Positions 43,917 to 54,243 of a stretch of DNA of 64,000 nucleotides are shown piece after piece. This stretch comes from Lithodes maja (taxonomy: Eukaryota; Arthropoda; Malacostraca; Decapoda; Lithodidae), in NCBI GenBank assembly GCA_037953745.1, contig JBAKBP010007591.1, positions 1-64,000 of the forward strand. The letters are read 5' to 3'. Within the stretch, counting starts at the first letter, position 1, and each line of letters starts with the position of its first letter. The notes below the pieces were generated by a model that saw only the letters and a program-made list of their open reading frames with translations, did not search any database and was not told the DNA's origin. Made by a program: the position numbers and the translations under genes.

Positions 43917-45762
43917 GCCTGACGCCGTGATCCCCGAAGGGGTGGCCACGAACGAACCGCCCCCATGCACCTCTGTCCCCAGTCAGTCGACGCCCCTCCC
44001 CCCAACCAGCACCGCCTTCGTTCATGTAGTTCCTCACTCCATCCTTCCACCTCATATTCGGTCTACCTCTCCCCCTCTGTCCCTCCACCTCGCTCTCGTA
44101 CACCCTCTTAGTCATTCTCTCGCTTTCCATACGTTCCATATGGCCGAACCATCTCAAGTTGTTCCTTTTCACACTTTCCAGCACATCTACCTCCACACCA
44201 CACCTCCTTCTTACTTCCTCATTAGTCTGTCTATCCCTCCATGTAACTCCGCACGCACTCCTTAAGTAATTCATTTCCACTGCTCTCACTCTTGGTCTGA
44301 GTCTCTCAACCAACGTCCATGCTTCGCTTCCGTAAGTCAGTGTCGGGATTACCACACTGTCATGCAAGGACTTCTTCACTTCCATACTGACCACCCTATT
44401 TCTTGTTACTGCTTTTAGCATTCCTACAACCCTCTTCCCCTGTTGTACCCTCTCCCGCACCTCTTCATCCATAGTCCCATCTTTACTCAACACACTGCCC
44501 AGATACTTAAAAGAGTTGACGATCTCCATAGCCTGACCGTTCAGCTTCACCTCACACTCTGTGACTTCACCCCTTTCGAAGACCATAACCTTGCTCTTCC
44601 CCGTATTTACCTTCAAATTCCGTTTTTCGCACACTGTTCCAAACTCATTTACCAGACCCTGCAACTCCCATTCATTATCACTCATCAGAACTGTATCATC
44701 CGCAAACAGCAGTATAGGTAGCTTCCACTCAATTCCCTCCCTTTTCAGCGATACACCAACATCCACTGCTCTTGATAGTATTTCTTTCATAACTCCATCC
44801 ATATATACAGTAAACAACCACGGGGACATCACACACCCCTGTTTCAAACCAACATTCAGGTCAAAGAACTCGCTCTGCTCACTCTCCACACGTACTGCCG
44901 CCTTTGCACCCTCATACATGCTCTTCACTGCTTTCAGCAACTTGCCCTCTACTCGTATATTCTAAGTACTTTCCACAAACCTTCTCTATCCACTCTGTCA
45001 TAGGCCTTCTCCAAGTCCATAAAGGCAACATACACCTTTTGTTTCTTCTCCAGATACTTCTCCACAACACAATTCAGGGTAAAAATCTGATCTACACATC
45101 CTCTTCCCTTCCTAAAACCTCCCTGCTCGTCGCCTATCCATTTCTCCGTTCTCACTCTCACTCTCTCAATCACTACCCTACTGTATACCTTCCCTACTAC
45201 GCTTAGAAGACATATTCCTCGGTGGTTACCACACACTCCTCTTTCCCCTTTGCCCTTATATAGGGGGACTATTATGCCAGTCTTCCAGTCATCGGGTGCA
45301 CTCCCCTTCTCCCATGCTAGTTTGCACATTTTCCATACCCATTCTATCACTATCTCACCACCATACCTCAACATTTCCCCACACACTCCATCTGTTCCTG
45401 GTGCTTTCCCCAACTTCACTCTTTTCATGGCTTCCCACACTTCTGACCTCCTGATCCCCACCTCCTCCTCCACTACTTCTCTTCTTCTCCCTCCCATACC
45501 ATATCCAGCTATGTTTGCTGGCTCTTCATTCCTTTCATTTAGCAACTCACTGAAGTACTCCCTCCATCTTTCGACTCTCTCTTGCTTCTCGGCTAGCATT
45601 CTCCCATTCTTATCTTTCACACCCTTACTGTTTCCCTTGCTACCTTCCCTAACTTTCTTGACTTCTTTCCAGAACAGTTTCTTACTCTCCCTCCATTTTA
45701 CACTCAGATTCCTTCCAAATTCCTCATCTACTCTTCTCTTACTTTCCTTCACTACTCTCTAA
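43917..45762 (-). pseudogene. RTE-like LINE copy 3, 5'-truncated, one frameshift
   Basis: It has the family's 3' end: RGHPFGDHGVRH, stop, then TAGATAGATAGATAG. The upstream frame (to 45752) covers WRESKKLFWKEVKKVREG, KLGKAPGTDGVCGEMLRY, APDDWKTGIIVPLYKGKGE and YVAFMDLEKAYDRVDREGL. A one-base loss near 44955 (CTCGTAT against CTCCGTAT in copy 2) shifts the frame. The rest, with NVGLKQGCVMSPWLFTVYMD, ILLFADDTVLMSDNEWEL and the C-terminal LRWFGHMERMESERMTKRV, continues to 43912. The endonuclease domain is missing. FADD is intact. Confidence 0.85.
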
Positions 45763-45999
45763 TATATAAGTATATATAAATATATAATATATAAATATAT
45801 AAGTTCTTTAATATTAAGTTATCTAACTAATATTAATTTTCGAATTAGTGTGATTGTATACTTTATAATATTGTTAGTCAATATATAATAAGATTACTAT
45901 AAGTCAATATTACTCCCATAACCGATTAATGATTCATTTATTCAATTTCAATATTAAGATTACTGGTTCATTTCATGTAAATTCGTTATACTTACGGAA

Positions 46000-46222
46000 T
46001 CAAATGCAAGGTTCATATCATATAATCGAGACAGTTAAATGCAAGGTTCATATCATATAATCGAGACAGTTAAATCATGAGTCAAGTGAACCGAGTTCAA
46101 TTTTGCGCTAAAAAAAAAAAAAACGTTAAATCATGAGTCGAGTGAACCAAGATAAATTTCGCGCCAAAAAGGTAGTTGTTGATTTATGAGTCAAGTGAAC
46201 CGAGATATATTTCGCGCCAAAA
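46000..46222. repeat. Short tandem duplications with GAGTCAAGTGAACC boxes
   Basis: A 35-bp unit with GCAAGGTTCATATCATATAA is duplicated (about 46005-46074). It is followed by three boxes of ATGAGTCAAGTGAACCGAG-type sequence, each ending TTCGCGCCAAAAA or a variant. Confidence 0.8.
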
Positions 46223-46439
46223 AAGTTAGTCTGTTACCAGCACTCGCCAGGTCAACATGTCTTGCTAAACAGTGGTAGCTACAGTATATAGCGTGTAAAT
46301 ACGGAAGTACAGTTACAAACAATAATCCGCAGTGAATTACTACACAGTGCATTACTAAACCACGGCAACGTCATCTACAATTACTGGAACTTACCATATG
46401 GTCCACCAAAGTCACCGGATAATGGCTACCTCAGATAAG

Positions 46440-46476
<37 letters not shown>

Positions 46477-46792
46477 TCATTGACCAGTAGATTTGAGACA
46501 GGGTTTTATTTGAAGGCCAGGTGTTACGATATAATTATGCCCTCCAAAAACTCTCCCATATGTTGGTATTCTTGACATTTCGGTGCCACAGCCGGCAAGA
46601 TGGCTGCCAATTGTGTTTAAATGACCGCCATCTTGAAATTGAAGTCTGGATATTTTTGGTGATAGTATCCTAGGTTCGTATCCTTGGAGAACTACATGTA
46701 TCCATTAGTTTCATTGATTTCATTAATTATGTTTATTTGTAAGTGAATTGGTGGGTTGGTGATCTGAATATATAGGTTAATTTTTTGTTAAT
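46223..46792. other. Intergenic with (ATT)n microsatellite
   Basis: (ATT)n lies at 46438-46476. A B-box-like AGGTTCGTATCC near 46671 may be a SINE relic. No gene supported. Confidence 0.5.
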
Positions 46793-47417
46793 TTAACCCT
46801 CTCCGACAGATGACGCGATTTTGAGCCGATTAGGGATACTTTAAAGGATAATATTCAAGGACACTAGTGCCACCTTATGAGAAACAATTTATTAATGAAA
46901 ATAGGCACCAATAGATTCGCCATATTTTTCTCATTATAGTCCGCATGGAGGATTTTCGTTATCAACACATTGAACAAATACTCACTTACAGACAAATACA
47001 CCGAAAATCTAAGTCAAAAATGTAAACATCGTCTTGTGCTGTCTTGATTTCGGTCGGTTCAAGCATTGCGTCGAACCCCTTCGAATACCTCCGTCCTCCG
47101 GCTCCGCCCGGGCTTTTTAAAACCCAATATCTTACGAATGGCGCGAATTCACCACGCTCAATATTGTGCTTCAACACGTTCTGTATATATTTGTAGGCGA
47201 CTATAAACACTTGTAATATTGTTGCAAGACCTCAATATTAATAATGCACGATAATACCACACTTCTCTATAGATTGTCACGAACATATAGCAATAATACA
47301 CTATTCTGAAATCACAAGTAGTGTTATTGGAACACCATCAGCTGATCATACGTCAGAACCAGCTGATACGTCACGACCAGGTGAACACACTGTCAGACCC
47401 GGGTTTGTTGAACAAAG

Positions 47418-48350
47418 ATGGCTCTTGAATGTGAAGGCTGCTCTAAGAATATTGGTGAACTACACCTAGCCTTACAAAACAGGGACGATCTGTGGGAGTT
47501 TCTTGCGGCCCACAATCTGGTGAAAAGGTCTGTGAAGTGTGACAGCTGTGGTGCCGATGTAAAAGTTAATGAGAAAAACAGATGGAAGTGTGATAAAGTT
47601 ACCAGAGTACCTCACGGCAAACACGTGAGGAAAGGCAGGTGCAGGTTTGACGTCGGGGCTAAGATCGGCACCTTCTTTGAAAATGCCAAGTTAGAGTTTT
47701 TTAAAATCATTCTTATTTGTTATTGTTACTCGGCTAATTTGGGGACATATGACCGTGTAGCCCTCGAGTGCCGCGTGTCAAAACAAACACTCGTCGATTG
47801 GTATTCCTTCTGCCGTGAAGTAACGATTCATTATTGCATTGACCACTGTGACAAATTAGGGGGCCCAGGAAAAGACGTCGAAATTGATGAGGCAAAGTTT
47901 GGACAAAGGAAATATCACAGGGGACGGGTCATTGAGGGACAGTGGGTTTTTGGGGCCTTTGAAAGAGGGTCCAAAAAGGTGTTTCTGGTGGCTGTGGAAA
48001 ATAGAAAAAAAGATACATTAGTGAACATTATCAAGGAGTGGATTTTGCCAGGTACGCATATCCACTCCGATTGTTGGGCCTCCTACAACACTCTTTCCCT
48101 GGAAGGCTATACACACACCACGGTAAACCACTCGCAACATTTCGTGGACCCCGACACTGGATCTCATACCCAAAACGTCGAGAGGAACTGGAGGACTGTT
48201 CGTGAAAAGGTCCCACGGTTTGGACGGAAGGAGGAACACTTTGAAGGGTACTTGTCACTCTTCCTTTTCCATAAGGCCTTTCCGGATCCAGCAACACGAT
48301 TGCACCACTTTCTTCTCCTTGCGGCTAAACTTTATCCTCCTACACATTAA
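47418..48350 (+). CDS. Merlin transposase (ISXO2-like DDE), intact
   Basis: A 310-residue single-exon ORF from ATG 47418 (AAAGATGGCT) to TAA at 48348. The N-terminal zinc ribbon has Cys41, Cys44, Cys58 and Cys75 (CDSCGADV, RWKCDK, GRCRF), as in IS1595/IS1016-type transposases. Then come a helix-turn-helix-like VALECRVSKQTLVDWY and a DDE core: Asp157 in VEIDEAKFG, Asp218 in HIHSDCWASYNTL and Glu255 in TQNVERNWRTVRE. The tail includes HFEGYLSLFLFHKAFP. It excises and reinserts the element between the TIRs. There are no stops or frameshifts, so recent activity is plausible. It is the only intact transposase in the window. Confidence 0.93.
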   Translation: MALECEGCSKNIGELHLALQNRDDLWEFLAAHNLVKRSVKCDSCGADVKVNEKNRWKCDKVTRVPHGKHVRKGRCRFDVGAKIGTFFENAKLEFFKIILICYCYSANLGTYDRVALECRVSKQTLVDWYSFCREVTIHYCIDHCDKLGGPGKDVEIDEAKFGQRKYHRGRVIEGQWVFGAFERGSKKVFLVAVENRKKDTLVNIIKEWILPGTHIHSDCWASYNTLSLEGYTHTTVNHSQHFVDPDTGSHTQNVERNWRTVREKVPRFGRKEEHFEGYLSLFLFHKAFPDPATRLHHFLLLAAKLYPPTH

Positions 48351-48559
48351 GGTACAAACTCATATTGTTTTGTCTAATAGTGGTTAGGGTTTAGGGTTTG
48401 GGGTTTACGTTCATGACAAGGGATTGGTACTTAAGTTATTTAGCATTTTTAGTTTTTTTTTTTTAAATAATTAGGTTGGATTGTTTATTACGTTAATACT
48501 AGTCTCACAAACAACATTCGTACTTGCGGTATTATTTACAAATGCTTATTATCGCATTA

Positions 48560-49150
48560 TGCGCTTTTTAGGGGTGTGGGGCGGGGGTGTGGGGGCAGCA
48601 GCCCCCACCCATAATACTAGGATAGGTTAGGTAAGGTTGTTAGGTTAGGCTAATGTCCTTTTAAAGGGATATAGTAAACACTATGATATACCCTTTTTAG
48701 GGGTGTGGGGCAGCGGGGGAGCGGGGGTGTGGGGGCGGCAGCCCCCACCCATAATACTAGGATAGGTTAGGTAAGGTTGTTAGGTTAGGCTAATGTCCTT
48801 TTCAAGGGGTATAGTAAACACTATGATATACCCTTTTTAGGGGTGTGGGGGAGCGGGGGTGTGGGGGCGGCAGCCCCCACCCATAATACTAGGATAGGTT
48901 AGGTAAGGTTAGGTTAGGTTAGGTTAGGTTAGGTTAGGTTAGGTTAGGTAAGGTTGTTAGGTTAGGCTAATGTCCTTTTAAAGGGGTATAGTAAACACTA
49001 TGATACACCCTTTTTAGGGGTGTGTGGGAGCGGGGGTGTGGGGGCAGCAGCCCCCACCCATAATACTAGGATAGGTTAGGTAAGGTTGTTAGGTTAGGCT
49101 AATGTCCTTTTAAAGGGGTATAGTAAACACTATGATATACCCGTTCAGAG
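48560..49150. repeat. Minisatellite in the Merlin interior, four units of about 125-180 bp
   Basis: Units contain CCCTTTTTAGGGGTGTGGG, GGCAGCCCCCACCC and GTATAGTAAACACTATGATA. They begin near 48565, 48689, 48829 and 49008. The third is longer because it carries a telomere-like run. Confidence 0.9.
48894..48955. repeat. TTAGG telomere-type repeat run inside the Merlin element
   Basis: About nine uninterrupted TTAGG units (AGGTTAGGTTAGG...) sit within one minisatellite unit. TTAGG is the ancestral arthropod telomere repeat. The other units contain only one or two such motifs (GATAGGTTAGGTAAGG), so the run looks like a local expansion. Confidence 0.85.
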
Positions 49151-49202
49151 GTAGGTGATACACCCTATATCACAACTGTTGCCCCAAGTTTAAACATTCG
49201 GT

Positions 49203-49735
49203 GAGCCTACTGTGTTTTTGGACTTTGCAATATCGCAAAACCCGACCCAACTTTCGCCAAAAATTGGCTCGAGTTTTTCCATTTTGGAGTTTTATGCGGT
49301 TCAAATACATGAAAACCCCAGCCAACTTTCATAATTAGCTTACTGTGTGTTGGGACTCTCAAACATCAGAAAACCCGAGCCAACTTTCGTCAAAAGTTGG
49401 CTCGGGTTTTTCCATTTTGGGGTTTTATGCCGTTCAAATACATGAAAACCCGAGCCAACTTTCATAATTAGGTTACTGTGTTTTGGGACTCTGAAACATC
49501 AGAAAACCCGAGCCAACTTTCGTCAAAACTTGGCTCGGGTTTTTCCATTTTGGGGTTATATGGCTTACAAATTCATGAAAACCCGAGCCAAGTTTCATAA
49601 TTAGGTTACTGTGTTTTGGGATTCTGAAACATCAGAAAACCCGAGCCAACTTTCGTCAAAACTTGGCTCGGGTTTCTCCATTTTGGGGTTATATGTCTTT
49701 CAAATTCATGAAAACCCGAGCCAAGTTTTGTTTTA
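49203..49735. repeat. 132-bp tandem repeat with internal hairpins
   Basis: Four units of about 132 bp start near 49206, 49339, 49471 and 49603 (TTACTGTGTTTTGGGACTC). Each has the palindrome AAACCCGAGCCAACTTT and AAGTTGGCTCGGGTTT around a few bases, giving a strong stem of about 17 bp. A second CCCGAGCCAA box lies farther on in each unit. Confidence 0.9.
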
Positions 49736-49958
49736 ATACCTCCTTATCGCCTTTTTACGTCTTTAACCCCACATTTTCCCTGTCTTCATAGCCCTCCCCA
49801 CTAGTGGGGGGGTTATCTTAAGATTGTTGGAGTAATGGGTAAACTAATACAAATCCTCCACTCAAACCATGATAAACAACAATAAAACACTGTATTCCTT
49901 GAAAAAAAACAAAAAAAACATGCAAAATAAGGCGGCACTACTCTCCTTGAACGCTACC
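49736..49958. other. Merlin right subterminal region
   Basis: Non-coding sequence ends in the right TIR (GGCGGCACTACTCTCC then TTGAACGCTACC). Confidence 0.7.
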
Positions 49959-50275
49959 CTTTAAAGCCTTTGTTACCATCAGGGGTATTTAGAAACCTTT
50001 AGTTTAGTTACTTCAACCTCTGCAGTTGTCTTTGAGTTAGCTGTGTTGAACCTATTGGGGATACTTTAAAGCCTTTGTTACCATCAGGGGTATTTAGACA
50101 CCTTTAGTTTAGTTACTTCAACCTCTGCAGTTGTCTTTGAGTTAGCTGTGTTGAGCCTATTGGGGATACTTTAAAGCCTTTGTTACCATCAGGGGTATTT
50201 AGAAACTTTTAGTTTAGTTACTTCAACCTCTGCAGCTGTCTTTGAGTTAGCTGTGGGCAGAAAACTAATTTGGAG
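49959..50275. repeat. 105-bp triplication within the MITE
   Basis: Three units start at 49959, 50064 and 50169, each CTTTAAAGCCTTTGTTACC to CTATTGGGGATA. The intact MITE at 43042 has one such unit. Confidence 0.92.
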
Positions 50276-50409
50276 AGGTTATTATAAGAGTGAGAGAACT
50301 CTATTTCTTATTGCTAATCTGGCAACCTCTGCGTCATATGAGTCTAAAGGGGTTAAAGGGGTGTGGGGGCGGCATCCCGGGCCTAAGAAACAGGTTAGTT
50401 TAAATAAAC

Positions 50410-50948
50410 GGTAACATTCAAGGAGACTACATCAGGACTCTTCTTCTTACCTCTGACCAGGTATAGGCTATCCTAGTGTTTACTAGCCTAGCCCCCCTTT
50501 GAAAGGACATTAGCCTTACCTAACCTAACAACCTTACCTAACCTAACAACCTTACCTAACCTAACAGCCTTGCCTAACCTAACAACCTTGCCTAACCTAA
50601 CAACCTTGCCTAACCTAACAACCTTGCCTAACCTAACAACCTTGCCTAACCTAACAACCTTACCTAACCTAACTACCTTACCTAACCTAACAACCTTACC
50701 TAACCTAACAACCTTACCCAACCTATCCTAGTATTATGGGTGGGGGCTGCTGCCCCCACACCCCCGCTATTTGACATATTTGACAGATTTTTGGTGTATT
50801 TTTCTTTGAAATCGGGTTTTTTCAAGTTATCGATAATGAAAATCCTCCATGCGGACTATAATGAGAAATATATGGCGAATCTATTGGTCGCTATTTTCCC
50901 TAATAAATTGTTTCTAATAAGGCGGATGTAGTGTCCTTGACTTTTATC
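50410..50948. mobile_element. Non-autonomous Merlin-like element (539 bp)
   Basis: The perfect 8-bp target duplication AAATAAAC is at 50402-50409 and 50949-50956. Termini: left GGTAACATTCAAGGAGAC then TACATC; right, on the minus strand, GATAAAAGTCAAGGACAC then TACATC. These match the Merlin TIRs of 46847-49958. The subterminal 105 bp at 50834-50940 is an inverted copy of the Merlin left end at 46855-46964 (CATATTTTTCTCATTATAG in both). It has no transposase, so it would move using one supplied in trans. Confidence 0.88.
50508..50722. repeat. 18-bp telomere-derived tandem repeat, about 12 units
   Basis: Units of AACCTTACCTAACCTAAC or AACCTTGCCTAACCTAAC repeat almost perfectly. They are built from CCTAA (the TTAGG complement) and lie inside the Merlin-like non-autonomous element. 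Confidence 0.92.
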
Positions 50949-50994
50949 AAATAAACTAGGTTAGGTAAATTAGGTTAAGTTGGCTCCTTTTTTT

Positions 50995-51376
50995 GGTCAA
51001 TATTTAAGAGTCGCACCACAGCTGGGATCTCATATCTAATGGTAGTTTTGGGTTCCTATCATTCTATGCTTCATTGCTATATACTTTTTATCCACCGGAA
51101 AATATGTTTTTCTTGGCTTTGGCCTAATTTTTTTTTTTTTTAGCATTAACCTAACCTAACCTAACCTAACCTAACCTAACCTAATAGCCCCCAAATACAT
51201 TTAGGTTAGGTTAGGTTTTTTGGTTAGGTTAATGCAACAAAAAAAAAAAAAAAAAAAAAAAAAAATCCGGTGGATAAAAAGTAGCCTATATAGCAATGAA
51301 GCATAGAATGATAGGAACCCAAAACTACCATTAGAAATGAGATCCCAGCTGTAGTGCGACTCGTAAATATTGACCC
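50995..51376. mobile_element. Fold-back element with 105-bp arms around TTAGG/CCTAA repeats
   Basis: The left arm 50995-51101 (GGTCAATATTTAAGAGTCG to TTTTTATCCACCGGA) recurs in inverse orientation at about 51267-51374 (TCCGGTGGATAAAAAGTA to TAAATATTGACC) with few differences. The roughly 165-bp centre holds T and A runs, (CCTAA)6 at 51149-51184 and TTAGG units at 51203-51235, themselves roughly inverted. No ORF. The superfamily was not recognised and no clear target duplication was found. Confidence 0.8.
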
Positions 51377-51544
51377 TTTTTTTTTTAGAGAACATTCAGT
51401 GGGTGACCCCGACCTCCTAGGAAAGGGAAGTAACGTGAATAATAAATATTTACTTAGATGTGAACAAATAGTCAAACGCAGGATGGGGATGGCCGTGACG
51501 ATATTTTTCACACATATTGTGTGTTTGTGTGTTGTAAAGTGTAT
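51377..51544. other. Short unique spacer
   Basis: Nothing recognised. Confidence 0.4.
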
Positions 51545-52402
51545 GGTGCGTATGATGTGAGTGTGTGTGTGTGTGTATGTTGTATAAGTATAAGGTGTAT
51601 GGTATGTGTAGTGTGTGGGTGTGTATGTTGTATAAGGTGTATGGTATGTGTAGTGTGTGTAAATGTATGGTGTGTGGGTGTGTATGTTGTATAAGTATAA
51701 GGTGTATGGTGTGTGGGTGTGTATGTTGTATAAGTATAAGGTGTATGGTATGTGTAGTGTGTGTAAATGTATGGTGTGTGGGTGTGTATGTTGTATAAGG
51801 TGTATGGTATGTGTAGTGTGTGTAAATGTATGGTGTGTGGGTGTGTATGTTGTATAAGTATAAGGTGTATGGTATGTGTAGTGTGTGTAAATGTATGGTG
51901 TGTGGGTGTGTATGTTGTATAAGGTGTATGGTATGTGTAGTGTGTGTAAATGTATGGTGTGTGGGTGTGTATGTTGTATAAGTATAAGGTGTATGGTATG
52001 TGTAGTGTGTAAATGTATGGTGTGTGGGTGTGTATGTTGTATAAGGTGTATGGTATGTGTAGTGTGTGTAAATGTATGGTGTGTGGGTGTGTATGTTGTA
52101 TAAGGTGTATGGTATGTGTAGTGTGTGTAAATGTATGGTGTGTGGGTGTGTATGTTGTATAAGTATAAGGTGTATGGTATGTGTAGTGTGTGTAAATGTA
52201 TGGTGTGTGGGTGTGTATGTTGTATAAGGTGTATGGTATGTGTAGTGTGTGTAAATGTATGGTGTGTGGGTGTGTATGTTGTATAAGTATAAGGTGTATG
52301 GTATGTGTAGTGTGTGTAAATGTATGGTGTGTGGGTGTGTATGTTGTATAAGGTGTATGGTATGTGTAGTGTGTAAATGTATGGTGTGTGGGTGTGTATG
52401 TT
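51545..52402. repeat. GT-rich minisatellite, about 13 units in two alternating lengths
   Basis: The unit TGTGTAAATGTATGGTGTG, GGTGTGTATGTTGTATAA, GGTGTATGGTATGTGTAG comes in a short form and a form with an extra GTATAA. From about 51660 onward the two forms mostly alternate. Open frames in it are artefacts. Confidence 0.93.
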
Positions 52403-52980
52403 ATATAATTGTATGTGTATCCACTTAGGTGGATTTCCTTATGTAGTAAACACTTTTCAAAAATAATAAGAACGTCTTGAAACTTGGTAGGTTGGCAGTT
52501 CTAAGTGCTCTTGGTCCTAGATAATTTTAGGAGAGAAGCGTGTACAACGGCCTACCCTTATCTCTTTAGGTTTTACTGTCTAAAGTACGGAGTTTATTAT
52601 TAAAGTATTTTACAGTATTTAGGATACGAGCGGTCGTGACTCCGACATGAACTCTTGGACAATTATATACACAATCTCCACACAACCCAACACAACACGA
52701 CATCAAAATCCACAACACGACATCCGGACCTTATCTCCCCACCACCACGCCAATGCATACGAAACTTCTGGACAATTATCACTTCAAACCCTTCCCAAGC
52801 TCCCTCTCCCTTCCTTTCCTACCATCACAGTTTAGCAAGGGAGGCGGGCCAAACTTCCGACATTAGCGGGAGTTGGAGGGATGAGTCTGAAAGGCAATTA
52901 GGGAATTAAAATGTGAGGCTGTTTGAGTGACTTTAATGTGGAGGTAAATATATGCTGGGTGGTGGGGAAGATGGCAGAGA
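52403..52980. other. Intergenic, no supported gene
   Basis: Low-complexity CACAAC-rich stretch at 52670-52740. A 62-84-codon frame there has no recognised motif. Confidence 0.45.
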
Positions 52981-52984
52981 CGTG

Positions 52985-53150
52985 TAGATAGATAGAAAAT
53001 TAGATAGATAGATAGATAAATAGATAATTAGATACACAAGGTAGATAGATAAATAGATAAATATAGATAGATATATAGATAAATAGATAGATAAATATAG
53101 ATAGATATATAGATAAATAGATATAGATAATTAGATACATGATATAGATA
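52985..53150. repeat. (GATA)n-type microsatellite
   Basis: GATA, GATAAATA and TAGATAGATATATAGATAAA units; related GATA-rich units recur at 53395-53500. Confidence 0.9.
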
Positions 53151-53756
53151 GGCACAGTCGTCGGAATGAGTTCCTTACAACCCTTGGATATAAATTATCC
53201 AAATACTATATAATGCTGGGAACAGTTTATGAATAATAGTTAAAAAGTAACTCACTCAAAAGTGTGTAAATATGTGCAAGGGAAAGTATATTCGATTGAT
53301 GATTATACCAGTTAGATTTGCATAATGAACATGACGGGGTGGTAAAGTACTTATTCCGACGACTGTACATATTATTACTGTAGATGGATGGCTGAATGGA
53401 TAGAAGGAAGGATGGATAACTAAATAGAATGATAGATAAACAAATATGCAGATAGATAAACAAATATGCAGATAGATAAACCGATATGGAAACAGATGGG
53501 TAGATAATGTATTTTGTTTTTCAATATTCAAACTACTCCCCCTCGGGCATAGGCTGAGAGCCTGTACAGCCTACCGCTCAACACTGTGAAGCCTGTGAGG
53601 TCTTGCTCCAGTCTAGGGAGTAAGACATGTGAAGCACGGCTCGAAGCAGCCCCATCTCTGAAGCTGCTTCACTGTCTCTCCCCCTTGACTCGGATGGAGG
53701 TCTAGCTAGGAAACTCAAATAGATAAATTAATAAATACATAGACCAAAACCCAAGC
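53151..53756. other. Intergenic, no supported gene
   Basis: Apart from GATAAACAAATATGCA duplications (53440-53475), nothing is recognised. The phrase GACGACTGT near 53355 pairs with ACAGTCGTCGGAATGAG near 53155, a weak inverted repeat. Confidence 0.4.
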
Positions 53757-53955
53757 AATACCCCTTTAACAGTTTATTGTGGCTATCATTAAGCGATTTA
53801 TTTAGTTTTGGAAAGCTCTCTATTATTCAAAGGTGTAAAAACAATCTCAACCATCTCTCTCCGACTCCCACAGTTCCTTCCTAAGCAGAATAAAATCGTC
53901 TACTGATAGCCAGAATGAAATTGAGAAACACGTCATCAAAGCCTCAAGGGGTTAA
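53757..53955. repeat. Inverted pair of the small TTAACCC family
   Basis: The left end CCCCTTTAACAG, with TGGCTATCATTAAGCGATTT, is the reverse of the right-end motif AAAATCGTCTACTGATAGCC followed by AAGGGGTTAA. Two copies thus lie head to head. Confidence 0.6.
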
Positions 53956-54003
53956 CAAGGGAATTAAGTACCGTATATAATAACATATATAAAGTAAAGG
54001 TAT

Positions 54004-54108
54004 GTTAGCCCCTTAAGTGTCGAAGATGGTAGTGCATATTTTATTCTGGCTGTCACTTGACGATTTTATTCAACTTAGAAAGAGGGTGTGGTAGTTATAG
54101 AGGGTTAA
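54004..54108. repeat. Small TTAACCC-family repeat, inverted copy
   Basis: Read on the minus strand it is TTAACCCTCTATAAC ... AAAATCGTCAAGTGACAGCC ... TTAAGGGG, the same order of motifs as 43520-43620. It lies about 135 bp beyond the stop codon of the kinase ORF. Confidence 0.65.
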
Positions 54109-54243
54109 TTGAGATAGTATTTACCCCGTTGATTCCTAGAGCTCCTCCCTAATCTACATAAAATAGCCTAACAATAACCAATAATAAACAATAAACAAAA
54201 TTATCACATAAAAATGTATTCCAAAGATCAAGACAAATATAAA

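Larger units (their letters stand above)
46847..49958 (+). mobile_element. Merlin-family DNA transposon, complete (3112 bp)
   Basis: The 8-bp direct repeat CTTTAAAG flanks it at 46839-46846 and 49959-49966, and the related MITE at 43042 carries this sequence only once at the equivalent site. Imperfect terminal inverted repeats of about 28 bp are visible: left GATAATATTCAAGGACAC then TAGTGCCACC; right, on the minus strand, GGTAGCGTTCAAGGAGAG then TAGTGCCGCC. An intact transposase lies between them. 8-9 bp target duplications and an IS1016/ISXO2-like transposase define Merlin. The 3' half is filled with tandem repeats. Confidence 0.9.
46793..50356. repeat. TTAA MITE copy 2, split by the Merlin element
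   Basis: The left part (46793-46846) is TTAACCCTCTCCGACAG...GGGATACTTTAAAG. The right part (49959-50356) resumes at CTTTAAAGCC and ends AAAGGGGTTAA. Compared with 43042-43276, the right part also contains a triplicated 105-bp unit. Confidence 0.85.

Noticed and set aside
48894..51235. True chromosome end (telomere)
   Set aside because: TTAGG runs are short, in both orientations, and embedded in bounded mobile elements with sequence on both sides.
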